DNA of 9,851 nt from an uncultured delta proteobacterium (GTDB lineage Bacteria; RBG-13-61-14; DRUE01): NCBI GenBank assembly GCA_903930515.1, contig CAIYYW010000110.1:1-9851 (forward strand), given 5' to 3'. Below are positions 1 to 6,334 of the stretch, piece after piece. Positions within the stretch are counted from its first letter, which is position 1. Each line of letters begins with the position of its first letter. The notes beneath the pieces were generated by a model. That model was given only the letters and a program-made list of their open reading frames with translations. It had not been told where the DNA came from and did no database searches. Both the position numbers and the translations under genes were made by a program.

Positions 1-1
1 A

Positions 2-1243
2 TTATTTCCCGCAACATTTTTTATACTTCAAACCCGAGCCGCACGGGCAAGGATCGTTGCGGCCGGCGGTCCTGGAAATCCCGGTCGCGGATTTTGACGC
101 CCGGTTTCGTTCCTGATCCTTTTTCCATTTCCGGGCCAGGGCCTTGAAAGTTTCATCGCTGTGTTCAAAAAATATTTTATATGCCGGGCAGAGCAGATTA
201 TTTTTCCCTCCCATCCGCTCCTTGGGACATCCGCCGGAGCAATATTTCAGCCATTGGCATCTTCGGCAATCCTCGGATAAACCGGCTTTCCTTTTTCCAA
301 ACCCGGCCTGGTCCGGCGAATTCAGCAGATCAATCAGCCGGTCCTGCTCAAGATTTCCCAGCAGACAATCCGGCTCCACGAAAAAATCGCAGGAATACAC
401 CCCGCCGTTATGCTCCACCACCAGGTAGGTTCCGCATTCCTTCTGCAAGGTGCATTCCGGCGGCTCCAGGCCGACATATTGGAAGAAGAGCGAGTCAAAA
501 AATCTGATGGAGGTGGTTGGAACCCCGTTCTTGAAATCCGCGATCCAGAGGTCGAAAATTTTACCGAGGAATTCCCCCAGATTTTCCGCAAGGACGGAAA
601 AAGACGCAGGCTTGCCCGGGTCTTGCAGGTCCGGCTCCAGACAGGGGATGAACTGCATATATTTTAGGCCGAGTTGTTTATGGAATTGATATATCTCTTC
701 TGCGAATCGGCTGGAATAATCGCTGACCACCGACAGGGCATTGACTTCCACCCCGGCGTCCAGCATCAGCTTGGCGCTGTCCGTCACCTTGGACCAGGAG
801 CCCGAGCCGGCGGGCATACGCCGATACTGGTTATGAATATGCTCGGGGCCGTCCAGGGAAAGCCCGATCAGGAATTTATGGTTTGCGAAAAAATTCGCCC
901 AATCTTGATTGATCAGGATGCCGTTGGTTTGAAAACCGTTCCCGATCACTTGCCCTTGGTGGAATCGTTTCTGGAACTCAACTGCTTTTTCGAAAAAGTT
1001 CAGGCCCATCAGGGTCGGCTCCCCGCCCTGCCATCCGAAGGTGATCTGATCTTTGGACTGCTCCATTGCCTGTCGGATCAAATTCTCCAGGACCGGCTCG
1101 CCCATCCGATGAACTTTCTGCGACGAGAACAGGGCTTGTTTGGGAAGATAGAAGCAATAAGCGCAGGCCAGATTGCAATCCGGCCCGGCCGGCTTGACCA
1201 GGAGGGTGGTCAGAGGTTTTTGGTTCACCGGCCGAGAATTCAC
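2..1243 (-). CDS. Anaerobic sulfatase-maturing enzyme (radical SAM/SPASM) with C-terminal SEC-C zinc motif
   Basis: This enzyme oxidises the active-site cysteine (or serine) of a sulfatase to C-alpha-formylglycine in the cytoplasm, using S-adenosylmethionine and iron-sulfur clusters. With the GTG start at 1243 the protein has 413 residues. The radical-SAM motif CNLACAYC gives Cys23, Cys27 and Cys30, followed by GWQGGEPT near residue 70. The SPASM region holds Cys264, Cys270, Cys285, Cys293, Cys326, Cys329, Cys335, Cys339 and Cys352. It includes CDFF, whose Asp (286) corresponds to the proposed catalytic base of characterised anSMEs. The last ~16 residues form a SEC-C motif (Cys399, 401, 410, 411; pattern CxCx8CC), an added zinc-binding tail. 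The frame stays open to an ATG at 1306, but that would overlap the sulfatase by 67 bases. The GTG at 1243 overlaps the sulfatase TGA as GTGA, has GGAAG just upstream and places the conserved PLTTLLVKPAG start close to the N-terminus. The stop is at the window edge, so the gene is complete. Confidence 0.93.
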   Translation of the reverse strand: MNSRPVNQKPLTTLLVKPAGPDCNLACAYCFYLPKQALFSSQKVHRMGEPVLENLIRQAMEQSKDQITFGWQGGEPTLMGLNFFEKAVEFQKRFHQGQVIGNGFQTNGILINQDWANFFANHKFLIGLSLDGPEHIHNQYRRMPAGSGSWSKVTDSAKLMLDAGVEVNALSVVSDYSSRFAEEIYQFHKQLGLKYMQFIPCLEPDLQDPGKPASFSVLAENLGEFLGKIFDLWIADFKNGVPTTSIRFFDSLFFQYVGLEPPECTLQKECGTYLVVEHNGGVYSCDFFVEPDCLLGNLEQDRLIDLLNSPDQAGFGKRKAGLSEDCRRCQWLKYCSGGCPKERMGGKNNLLCPAYKIFFEHSDETFKALARKWKKDQERNRASKSATGISRTAGRNDPCPCGSGLKYKKCCGK

Positions 1244-2910
1244 TTCTTCCGGTCTTTCTTTAAAAATTCCTTGACAAACGGCCAGTACTTGTTGACCGGG
1301 TTCCAAGGCTCCACCCAGCAGCGTCCGGCCCAGGCCTCATATAAATCCATCAGCTCTTTCACCTGCTCCGGATATTTATCCGCCAGGTTGTTATTCTCCG
1401 GCCGGTCCTCTTCCAGATCATACAACTCCCACGGATGAGGATAGCTGGAAACCAGTTTCCAGTTCTTCCTCCGTAGCGCCCGGTTGCCCTCGTGCTCCCA
1501 CCCGATCAACTCGTGTCCCGCCCTGGTTTTCCCTTCCAAAATGGGCAGCAAACTTTTCCCCTCCACCGGCGTGAGCCGGTTCCCGGCAAATTCCTTCGGA
1601 TATTCCGCGCCGGATATTTCCAGGCAGGTCGGCATTATGTCCATAATATGCCCGACCTCGCCGGTCATTTTCCCCTGCTCCTTGATCACCTTGGGCCAAT
1701 ACGCGATCAAAGGCGTGGAGATGCCGCCCTCGTGCACCCAATGCTTGTGGAGACGGAACGGGGTGTTCCCGGCATTGGACCAGGAGCGGCCGTAGCTGAC
1801 AAAAGATTTATCCGTGCCGATCTCGCTGACCGTCCGGTATTTCTTCATTGAATATTTGGGATTAAAATCAAAACCGAACGCGCCGGTTTCCCAGCAGGCG
1901 CCGTTGTCTGATAAAAACAGGACCAGGGTGTTGTCCTGGATTCCCATTTTTTCCAGCGCCGTCATCAGCTTGCCGATGTTCTGATCCACGCAGTCAATCA
2001 TCCCGCCGTAAACCGCCATCTTCCGCGCCATCTTTTCCTTCAGCCCCGCGCCGAGCTCGTCCCAGGCCGGCGCCTCGGGATCGCGGCTGGAAAGAGACCA
2101 TTTCGGGGAGATGATCCCGAGCGCCTTCTCCCGCTCATAGCGTTCCTCCCGGAGCGCGTCCCATCCTTTGGTATATCGGTTCTCATACTTGGCGATGTCA
2201 TCGGGCTTCGCGTGCAAGGGCCAGTGCGGGGCGTTGTAGGCTAGATAAAGAAAAAAGGGCTTGCCGTCCGGATGATGGTTCCGGATCATTTCAATCGCGG
2301 CGTCGGTAAAGGCGTCAGTGGTGTAATAATTTTCCGGCAGGTCCCCGGGATCAATATATTGATCGTTCCGCATCAGCTCGTTGGGCCGGAAATAATTGCC
2401 GGCGCCCTCGTTCAGCCCGTAATACTCCTCAAACCCGCGGTCAAGTGGGAAGGTTCCGTGCTCCTTGCCCAGATGCCACTTGCCGGTGATAAAGGTATGG
2501 TACCCGGCCGGCTTCAGGGCCTCGGCAATGGTCACGCAATTCCGGTTCATCCGGCCCCGATACCCGGGCTTGCCGTAATCAAATTCCGGGTTGGTCATTT
2601 GGCCGATCCCGGTCTGATGAGGATACAGGCCGGTGAGGATTGACGCCCGGCTCGGACAGCAGCGGGAGCAATTGTAAAACTGGGTGAACTTGAGCCCGTT
2701 TTCCGAAAGCCGGTTCAGATTGGGAGTCGCGATCTCCGAGCCGAAACATCCGATGTCCGCAAAACCCATATCATCCACCAGGATCATCACGATGTTCGGC
2801 TGCCGGCCGGTTAATAACGACTCCGGCCCTGAACCCGATCTGGCTTTCTGGGACAAAGACGCCGAAACCGAAACCGCGGCCGCGGTTTTCAAAAAATTCC
2901 TTCGGTCCAT
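1240..2910 (-). CDS. Tat-exported Cys-type sulfatase (arylsulfatase family)
   Basis: This enzyme hydrolyses sulfate esters with a formylglycine nucleophile and a divalent metal ion. The protein has 556 residues, normal for a type I sulfatase. The N-terminus DRRNFLK followed by an Ala/Ser-rich stretch is a twin-arginine export signal. Metal ligands are Asp46-Asp47 (LVDDMG) and Asp335-Asn336 (SDNG). The signature CxPxR is Cys84-Cys85-Pro86-Ser87-Arg88, so Cys84 is the residue expected to become formylglycine, and ILTG follows. GKWHLG (143-148) supplies the conserved Lys and His, His229 lies in NAPHW, and the KHWVHEGG segment is near 389-396. The substrate cannot be told from sequence; the family covers aryl and carbohydrate sulfates. 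The gene lies 101 bases after the symporter and overlaps the maturase by four bases, so the three look like one operon. A G-rich stretch GGGGAGAGGGGG ends 12 bases before the ATG and is the only candidate ribosome binding site, at slightly long spacing. Confidence 0.95.
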   Translation of the reverse strand: MDRRNFLKTAAAVSVSASLSQKARSGSGPESLLTGRQPNIVMILVDDMGFADIGCFGSEIATPNLNRLSENGLKFTQFYNCSRCCPSRASILTGLYPHQTGIGQMTNPEFDYGKPGYRGRMNRNCVTIAEALKPAGYHTFITGKWHLGKEHGTFPLDRGFEEYYGLNEGAGNYFRPNELMRNDQYIDPGDLPENYYTTDAFTDAAIEMIRNHHPDGKPFFLYLAYNAPHWPLHAKPDDIAKYENRYTKGWDALREERYEREKALGIISPKWSLSSRDPEAPAWDELGAGLKEKMARKMAVYGGMIDCVDQNIGKLMTALEKMGIQDNTLVLFLSDNGACWETGAFGFDFNPKYSMKKYRTVSEIGTDKSFVSYGRSWSNAGNTPFRLHKHWVHEGGISTPLIAYWPKVIKEQGKMTGEVGHIMDIMPTCLEISGAEYPKEFAGNRLTPVEGKSLLPILEGKTRAGHELIGWEHEGNRALRRKNWKLVSSYPHPWELYDLEEDRPENNNLADKYPEQVKELMDLYEAWAGRCWVEPWNPVNKYWPFVKEFLKKDRKK

Positions 2911-2922
2911 TTTCAGATCAAT

Positions 2923-2959
2923 CCCCCTCTCCCCAACCCTCTCCCGCCAGGGGAGAAGG
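2923..2959. repeat. Small CT/GA-rich hairpin repeat before the sulfatase gene
   Basis: The intergenic stretch holds two CCCTCTCCC-like units followed by a complementary GGGAGAAGG. The clear stem is 2937-2945 against 2951-2959, nine base pairs with one mismatch and the five-base loop GCCAG. Similar CCCTCTCCC...GGGGAGAGGG sequences recur as short interspersed elements in many bacterial genomes, so this may be a degenerate copy; that is from general knowledge, not a search. In the sulfatase transcript the element would lie in the leader and its G-rich strand provides the apparent Shine-Dalgarno sequence. Confidence 0.45.
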
Positions 2960-3011
2960 ATTAGATGATGATATTTCTATTTCCAACTTCGGCGCTCATT
3001 TAAATATTAGC

Positions 3012-4787
3012 TCACTCCGCCACGCTTTTCCAGCCGCGGCGGTTCAAGTCCCAATAGATGAAAGCTCCTGCGAGCAGTCCCAGGGCGATCAGCAGGCCGC
3101 CGACGAGAAACTCTTTGAACAAGATTTTTCCGATCCCGAACAGGAAGGCGTAGATGAGCGCGCAGCCGGCGATCCAATCCAGGAACGAGTAGAAGAGGTT
3201 GTCGGTGACTTTGACGGAATCTCCCAAAGACTTTCGGACCCGGGCCCAGCCCGGCCCGGCCGGACGGGCGCGCCGGAAAAATTTTTCCAAAACCGGCCCG
3301 GTTTCCGGCCGGGTGAAAAAAGTCGCGGCCAGCCAGACAATTGTGGTGATCAGGACGGTGATGATCAACTGGTAGGCGAACTCCAGTCCGGCTGGAAAAT
3401 GAACCCAGCCGACTCCGATCCCAACCTTGAGCCCGAGCGAGACGATCAGGGCGGAAATCATTGCCGAGATTTCCGACCAGGCATTGATCCGCCACCAGAA
3501 CCAGCGCAGGATAAACACCAGCCCGGTGCCGGCGCCGACGGTCAGTAGCAGTTCCCATCCGCCCACCTGCGATTCCATCACATAGCCGATGATGCCTCCG
3601 GAGATCATCAGGAACACGGAGAGGATCCGGGAGACCTTGATGTAATGCTTCTCGCTCGCCTCCGGTTTGATGAACCTCTGGTAAAAATCGCGGACCACAT
3701 AGGAAGTTCCCCAGTTCAGGTGCGTGGAGATGGTTGACATATAGGCCGCGGCCATTGCCGCGAGCATCAAGCCGAGCAGGCCGGGCGGGAGGTAATGGAT
3801 CATCATCAGGACATAACCCTCGCGCGGGTTCTTCAGGTTCGGGAAAAGGACTACCGCGACCAGTGCGGTAAGAATCCAGGGCCAGGGCCGAAGCGCGTAA
3901 TGGGCGATATTGAACCAGAGCGTGGCGAGCAGGGAATGTTTCTCGTCCTTGGCGCTGAACATCCGCTGGGCAACATAGCCGCCCCCGCCCGGCTCCGCGC
4001 CCGGATACCAGGACGCCCACCACTGCACCGCGAGGTAGGTGAAAAATAACATTGGAGGCAGCCAGGCCGCTTTTCCCACCGGCGGCAGCATTGACAGGAA
4101 TGCCCCGGCCTTTTCCGGCGAGCCTACCTGCTCAATCAGTCTTTCCTTCAAACCGGAAATCCCGCCCACCGCGTTCACGCCGAAAACGGCGAGCACGATG
4201 CACCCGGCCATGGCAATAATGAACTGGAAGAAGTCGGTGACCACCACCCCCCAGAGTCCGGAAAGGCTGGCGTAGATCACGGTGATCACCAAGCAGACCG
4301 CGATCGCGATCCAGCGGTCAATCCCGAGCGAGACATTGATGATGGTGGCCATCGCGGAATTGACCCAGCCCATAATCACGGAATTGATCAGGACCCCAAG
4401 ATAGAGCGAGCGGAACCCGCGTAAAAACGCGGCCGGCTTTCCCCCGTAGCGGAGCTCGGTGAACTCTATGTCCGTGAGCACCCCTACCCTGCGCCAGAGC
4501 CGCGCGTAAAAAAATACCGTGAGCATCCCGGAGAAAACAAAATTCCACCAGAGCCAGTTCCCGGCGATGCCGTGCCGGTAAACCAGCTCGGTCACCGCCA
4601 GGGGCGTATCGGAGGAAAAAGTGGTCGCCACCATTGAGGTTCCGGCCAGCCACCAGGGTAAACTCCGGCCGGCGCCGAAAAACTCGGTGGTGCTCGCGCC
4701 GGCGCGGCGGGTGTAATAAAGTCCGATCAGGAGCGAGATCAGGAAATATATTCCGACTATGCTCCAATCCAACCGGGATACCGACAA
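3012..4787 (-). CDS. Sodium:solute symporter (SSS family)
   Basis: This is an inner-membrane transporter coupling solute uptake to the sodium gradient. The protein has 591 residues and about thirteen to fifteen hydrophobic segments. The first is at 8-25, followed by the family's typical N-terminal pattern of a charged loop and EFFGAGRSLPWWLAGTSM (about 35-52). The segment YMSTISTHLNWG...VVRDFY (349-369) matches the conserved SSS region that contributes the sodium-binding serines and threonines. A charged cytoplasmic stretch (about 495-525) precedes the last membrane segments. The start is a TTG at 4787. It is chosen because GGAGGTGA lies five bases upstream and the protein then begins immediately before the first membrane helix. 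The gene heads the symporter-sulfatase-maturase unit, so the cargo is plausibly the desulfated product or the sulfated substrate, but SSS substrates (sugars, sialic acids, amino acids, organic acids) cannot be assigned from this sequence. Confidence 0.92.
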   Translation of the reverse strand: MSVSRLDWSIVGIYFLISLLIGLYYTRRAGASTTEFFGAGRSLPWWLAGTSMVATTFSSDTPLAVTELVYRHGIAGNWLWWNFVFSGMLTVFFYARLWRRVGVLTDIEFTELRYGGKPAAFLRGFRSLYLGVLINSVIMGWVNSAMATIINVSLGIDRWIAIAVCLVITVIYASLSGLWGVVVTDFFQFIIAMAGCIVLAVFGVNAVGGISGLKERLIEQVGSPEKAGAFLSMLPPVGKAAWLPPMLFFTYLAVQWWASWYPGAEPGGGGYVAQRMFSAKDEKHSLLATLWFNIAHYALRPWPWILTALVAVVLFPNLKNPREGYVLMMIHYLPPGLLGLMLAAMAAAYMSTISTHLNWGTSYVVRDFYQRFIKPEASEKHYIKVSRILSVFLMISGGIIGYVMESQVGGWELLLTVGAGTGLVFILRWFWWRINAWSEISAMISALIVSLGLKVGIGVGWVHFPAGLEFAYQLIITVLITTIVWLAATFFTRPETGPVLEKFFRRARPAGPGWARVRKSLGDSVKVTDNLFYSFLDWIAGCALIYAFLFGIGKILFKEFLVGGLLIALGLLAGAFIYWDLNRRGWKSVAE

Positions 4788-4791
4788 AAGC

Positions 4792-4799
4792 TCACCTCC
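4792..4799 (-). promoter_or_regulatory. Strong ribosome binding site fixing a TTG start for the symporter
   Basis: On the minus strand GGAGGTGA, nearly the full anti-16S complement, ends four bases before the TTG at 4787. This strong site supports the rare start codon. No ATG or GTG is as well placed before the first transmembrane helix. Confidence 0.75.
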
Positions 4800-4823
4800 G
4801 GATTTTCGTTACAATTTTTCCAT

Positions 4824-4850
4824 AAAACCCGGCCGAGCGCAAAGCCCGGC
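4824..4850 (-). terminator. Probable intrinsic terminator after mtgA
   Basis: On the minus strand, GCCGGGC and GCTCGGC form a seven-base-pair stem (one G-U pair) around the loop TTTGC. CGGG and then TTTTAT follow. It starts 11 bases after the mtgA stop codon. The stem is GC-rich but the T-run is short and offset by four bases, so efficiency may be partial. It suggests that the symporter-sulfatase-maturase unit is transcribed separately from mtgA. Confidence 0.45.
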
Positions 4851-4861
4851 TCAAGCGATTT

Positions 4862-5590
4862 TTAAATCAGCTTTTTCAGGAATTGCGCCTTGCTCATCCG
4901 GTCCAAGACGATCCCAATCCTTTTCGCGTAATATTTGCTTTGGCTTCCCGGATGCCAGTATCTGGGCAATGGCAGGCTCGCGGACAGGGACGCGGCTTGA
5001 TCCTCGGTCAACTCGGACGCGGATTTTTTATAGTAGGCGCGGGAAGCCGCTTCCGCCCCATAAATTCCGGGACCGAATTCCGCGATATTAAGATAGATTT
5101 CCAGGATCCTTTTCTTGGAGATAAAATGCTCCAACTCCATCGTCAGGAGGGCTTCCTTGAGCTTGCGCAAGGGGTTGCGGGAGGGAGAGAGCCAGAGGTT
5201 CTTGGACACCTGCTGGCTGATGGTGGATGCCCCGCGCGGAAGCTCTCCCTGTTCCATTGCGTCGCTAATGGCGTTTTTCATCTCGTCGGCGTCAAATCCG
5301 TTATGATGAAAAAAATTGATGTCCTCCGACACCAAAACCGCGATTTTCAGGTTGGGAGAAATCTTGCTATAAGCCACCCACTTCCAGGCCACCCACGGTT
5401 TTTTGCCCGATTGCTTCTGCCGCTCCTTATAAAGTTCCATGAACGCGGTGGTTTTGGGATTCTTTTTCTCGAGCGCCGCGACATTCGGCCAGACCAAGGC
5501 CTGATAAATAATCAATCCGCCGGCCAACAGGCCCAAAACCAGGCCCGAAATTTTCCGCCCGGTTTTGGTTTTACCCTTGCTCCGGACCAC
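4862..5590 (-). CDS. mtgA: Monofunctional biosynthetic peptidoglycan transglycosylase (GT51)
   Basis: This enzyme polymerises lipid II into glycan strands at the periplasmic face of the inner membrane, without a transpeptidase domain. The protein has 242 residues, the usual MtgA size. A basic N-terminus precedes one membrane anchor (about 15-35). The GT51 motifs appear in order: SEDINFFHHNGFD (88-100) with catalytic Glu89, RGASTISQQVSKNLW (119-133), RKLKEA (142-147) with the second catalytic Glu146, and KKRILEIYLNIAEFGPGIYG (159-178). The absence of a penicillin-binding domain rules out a class A PBP. The start is GTG at 5590. An in-frame TAA lies two codons upstream, and no ATG follows before the membrane segment. 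The ribosome binding site is weak. The gene is divergent from the methyltransferase gene, with 115 bases between them, and no partner genes for cell-wall synthesis are visible. Confidence 0.93.
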   Translation of the reverse strand: MVRSKGKTKTGRKISGLVLGLLAGGLIIYQALVWPNVAALEKKNPKTTAFMELYKERQKQSGKKPWVAWKWVAYSKISPNLKIAVLVSEDINFFHHNGFDADEMKNAISDAMEQGELPRGASTISQQVSKNLWLSPSRNPLRKLKEALLTMELEHFISKKRILEIYLNIAEFGPGIYGAEAASRAYYKKSASELTEDQAASLSASLPLPRYWHPGSQSKYYAKRIGIVLDRMSKAQFLKKLI

Positions 5591-5659
5591 GGCTGTTTAT
5601 TTTAACCCCATCAGAAATTTCAGCCTGTTATGATAGTCCATTTTCAGAACAATTTAAAC

Positions 5660-5688
5660 TTGACCCGCTTCGCAAGATCGCCGAAAAT
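5660..5688 (+). promoter_or_regulatory. Promoter-like element before the ICMT-family gene
   Basis: TTGACC (5660-5665) is followed 17 bases later by GAAAAT (5683-5688), matching five and four of six positions of the sigma70 consensus. Transcription would begin only about ten bases before the ATG, close to the ribosome binding site, so the leader would be very short. The element resembles the one at 6279-6308. Confidence 0.3.
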
Positions 5689-5705
5689 ATGGGCGAGGAT
5701 CAAAG

Positions 5706-6236
5706 ATGCCGGTTTGGAAACATATTTTATCCATTTTGGCTTTGCCCTTTATGGCCGCGGCCGCGGCGCCGGGGATGATTCTTTATTCGGAGGGCAAGCT
5801 TAATCTTGACGGGTCATTTGCCTCCGGCCTGGGAATCCTTGCGGTCATCATCGGATCGCTTTTCATTCTCTCCGGTTTGTACTTGATGGCCCGGACCATT
5901 TCCCTGTTCGCCCGGGTCGGAAAAGGCACCCTGGCCCCCTGGATGCCTACTCAACATCTGGTGGTCCAGGGGATATATCGGCATCTGCGAAACCCGATGA
6001 TCAGCGGGGTGTTCGGCATCCTGCTGGGGGAGTCGGTTCTTTTCCGGAGCTGGACCCTCCTGGGTTGGTTCATTTTATTTGTCCTGCTAAATATCATCTA
6101 CCTTCCCGCATTTGAGGAACCGGGATTGGTCAGGCGATTCGGAGAAGAATATTCAAATTACCGCAAAAATGTCCCGCGCTGGCTTCCGCGGCTCAAGCCC
6201 TGGCAGCCGGGACCGGGTCCGGACGCAACGGCTTGA
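5706..6236 (+). CDS. Isoprenylcysteine carboxyl methyltransferase (ICMT)-family membrane protein
   Basis: This is a small integral membrane methyltransferase of the ICMT/PEMT type, expected to use S-adenosylmethionine. The protein has 176 residues with hydrophobic segments at about 7-27, 40-64 and 100-133. The family's conserved C-terminal half is clear: GIYRHLRNPM (89-98), then EEPGLVRRFG (137-146), EYSNYRKNVPRWLPR (148-162). These are the residues that in related enzymes bind the cofactor and close the active site. Bacteria lack prenylated CaaX proteins, so the true substrate (a lipid or another small hydrophobic molecule) is unknown for most bacterial members. The start ATG has GAGG about seven bases upstream. 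The C-terminus is proline and glycine rich and probably not part of the fold. The gene stands between mtgA and the tandem-domain gene without an obvious functional link. Confidence 0.88.
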   Translation: MPVWKHILSILALPFMAAAAAPGMILYSEGKLNLDGSFASGLGILAVIIGSLFILSGLYLMARTISLFARVGKGTLAPWMPTQHLVVQGIYRHLRNPMISGVFGILLGESVLFRSWTLLGWFILFVLLNIIYLPAFEEPGLVRRFGEEYSNYRKNVPRWLPRLKPWQPGPGPDATA

Positions 6237-6278
6237 ATTAGGCGACAAACCGTGCTATTGGTTTAATTCTCAGCGTAG

Positions 6279-6308
6279 TTGACCTTCCTGACTTTGCCGG
6301 CTGAAAAT
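6279..6308 (+). promoter_or_regulatory. Promoter-like element before the tandem-domain gene
   Basis: TTGACC (6279-6284) and GAAAAT (6303-6308) are 18 bases apart. A start of transcription near 6315 would leave room for the ribosome binding site AAGGAG (6324-6329) and the ATG at 6335. Only four of six bases match in the -10 box, so this is a moderate candidate. Confidence 0.35.
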
Positions 6309-6334
6309 TTTTAAGGGGTATTCAAGGAGCAAGG

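Noticed and set aside
674-1438. Plus-strand ORF of 254 codons across the maturase/sulfatase junction
   Set aside because: It is antisense to two well-supported genes and has no ribosome binding site or family resemblance.
3007-4023. Long minus-strand ORF (338 codons) inside the symporter gene
   Set aside because: It lies in another frame of a clear SSS transporter, and its translation is Arg/Pro/Gly-rich low-complexity, the usual shadow of a GC-rich gene.
4788-4861. Promoter for the symporter operon with TTGAGC as -35
   Set aside because: The only AT-rich -10 candidate is more than 20 bases away and overlaps the terminator hairpin; no acceptable box pair is seen, though a promoter must lie here or transcription reads through.
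5597-5641. Fourteen-codon ORF just upstream of mtgA in the same frame, ended by TAA two codons before the GTG start
   Set aside because: It has no ribosome binding site, and MtgA already has a complete basic N-terminus and anchor from the GTG; chance is the simplest explanation.
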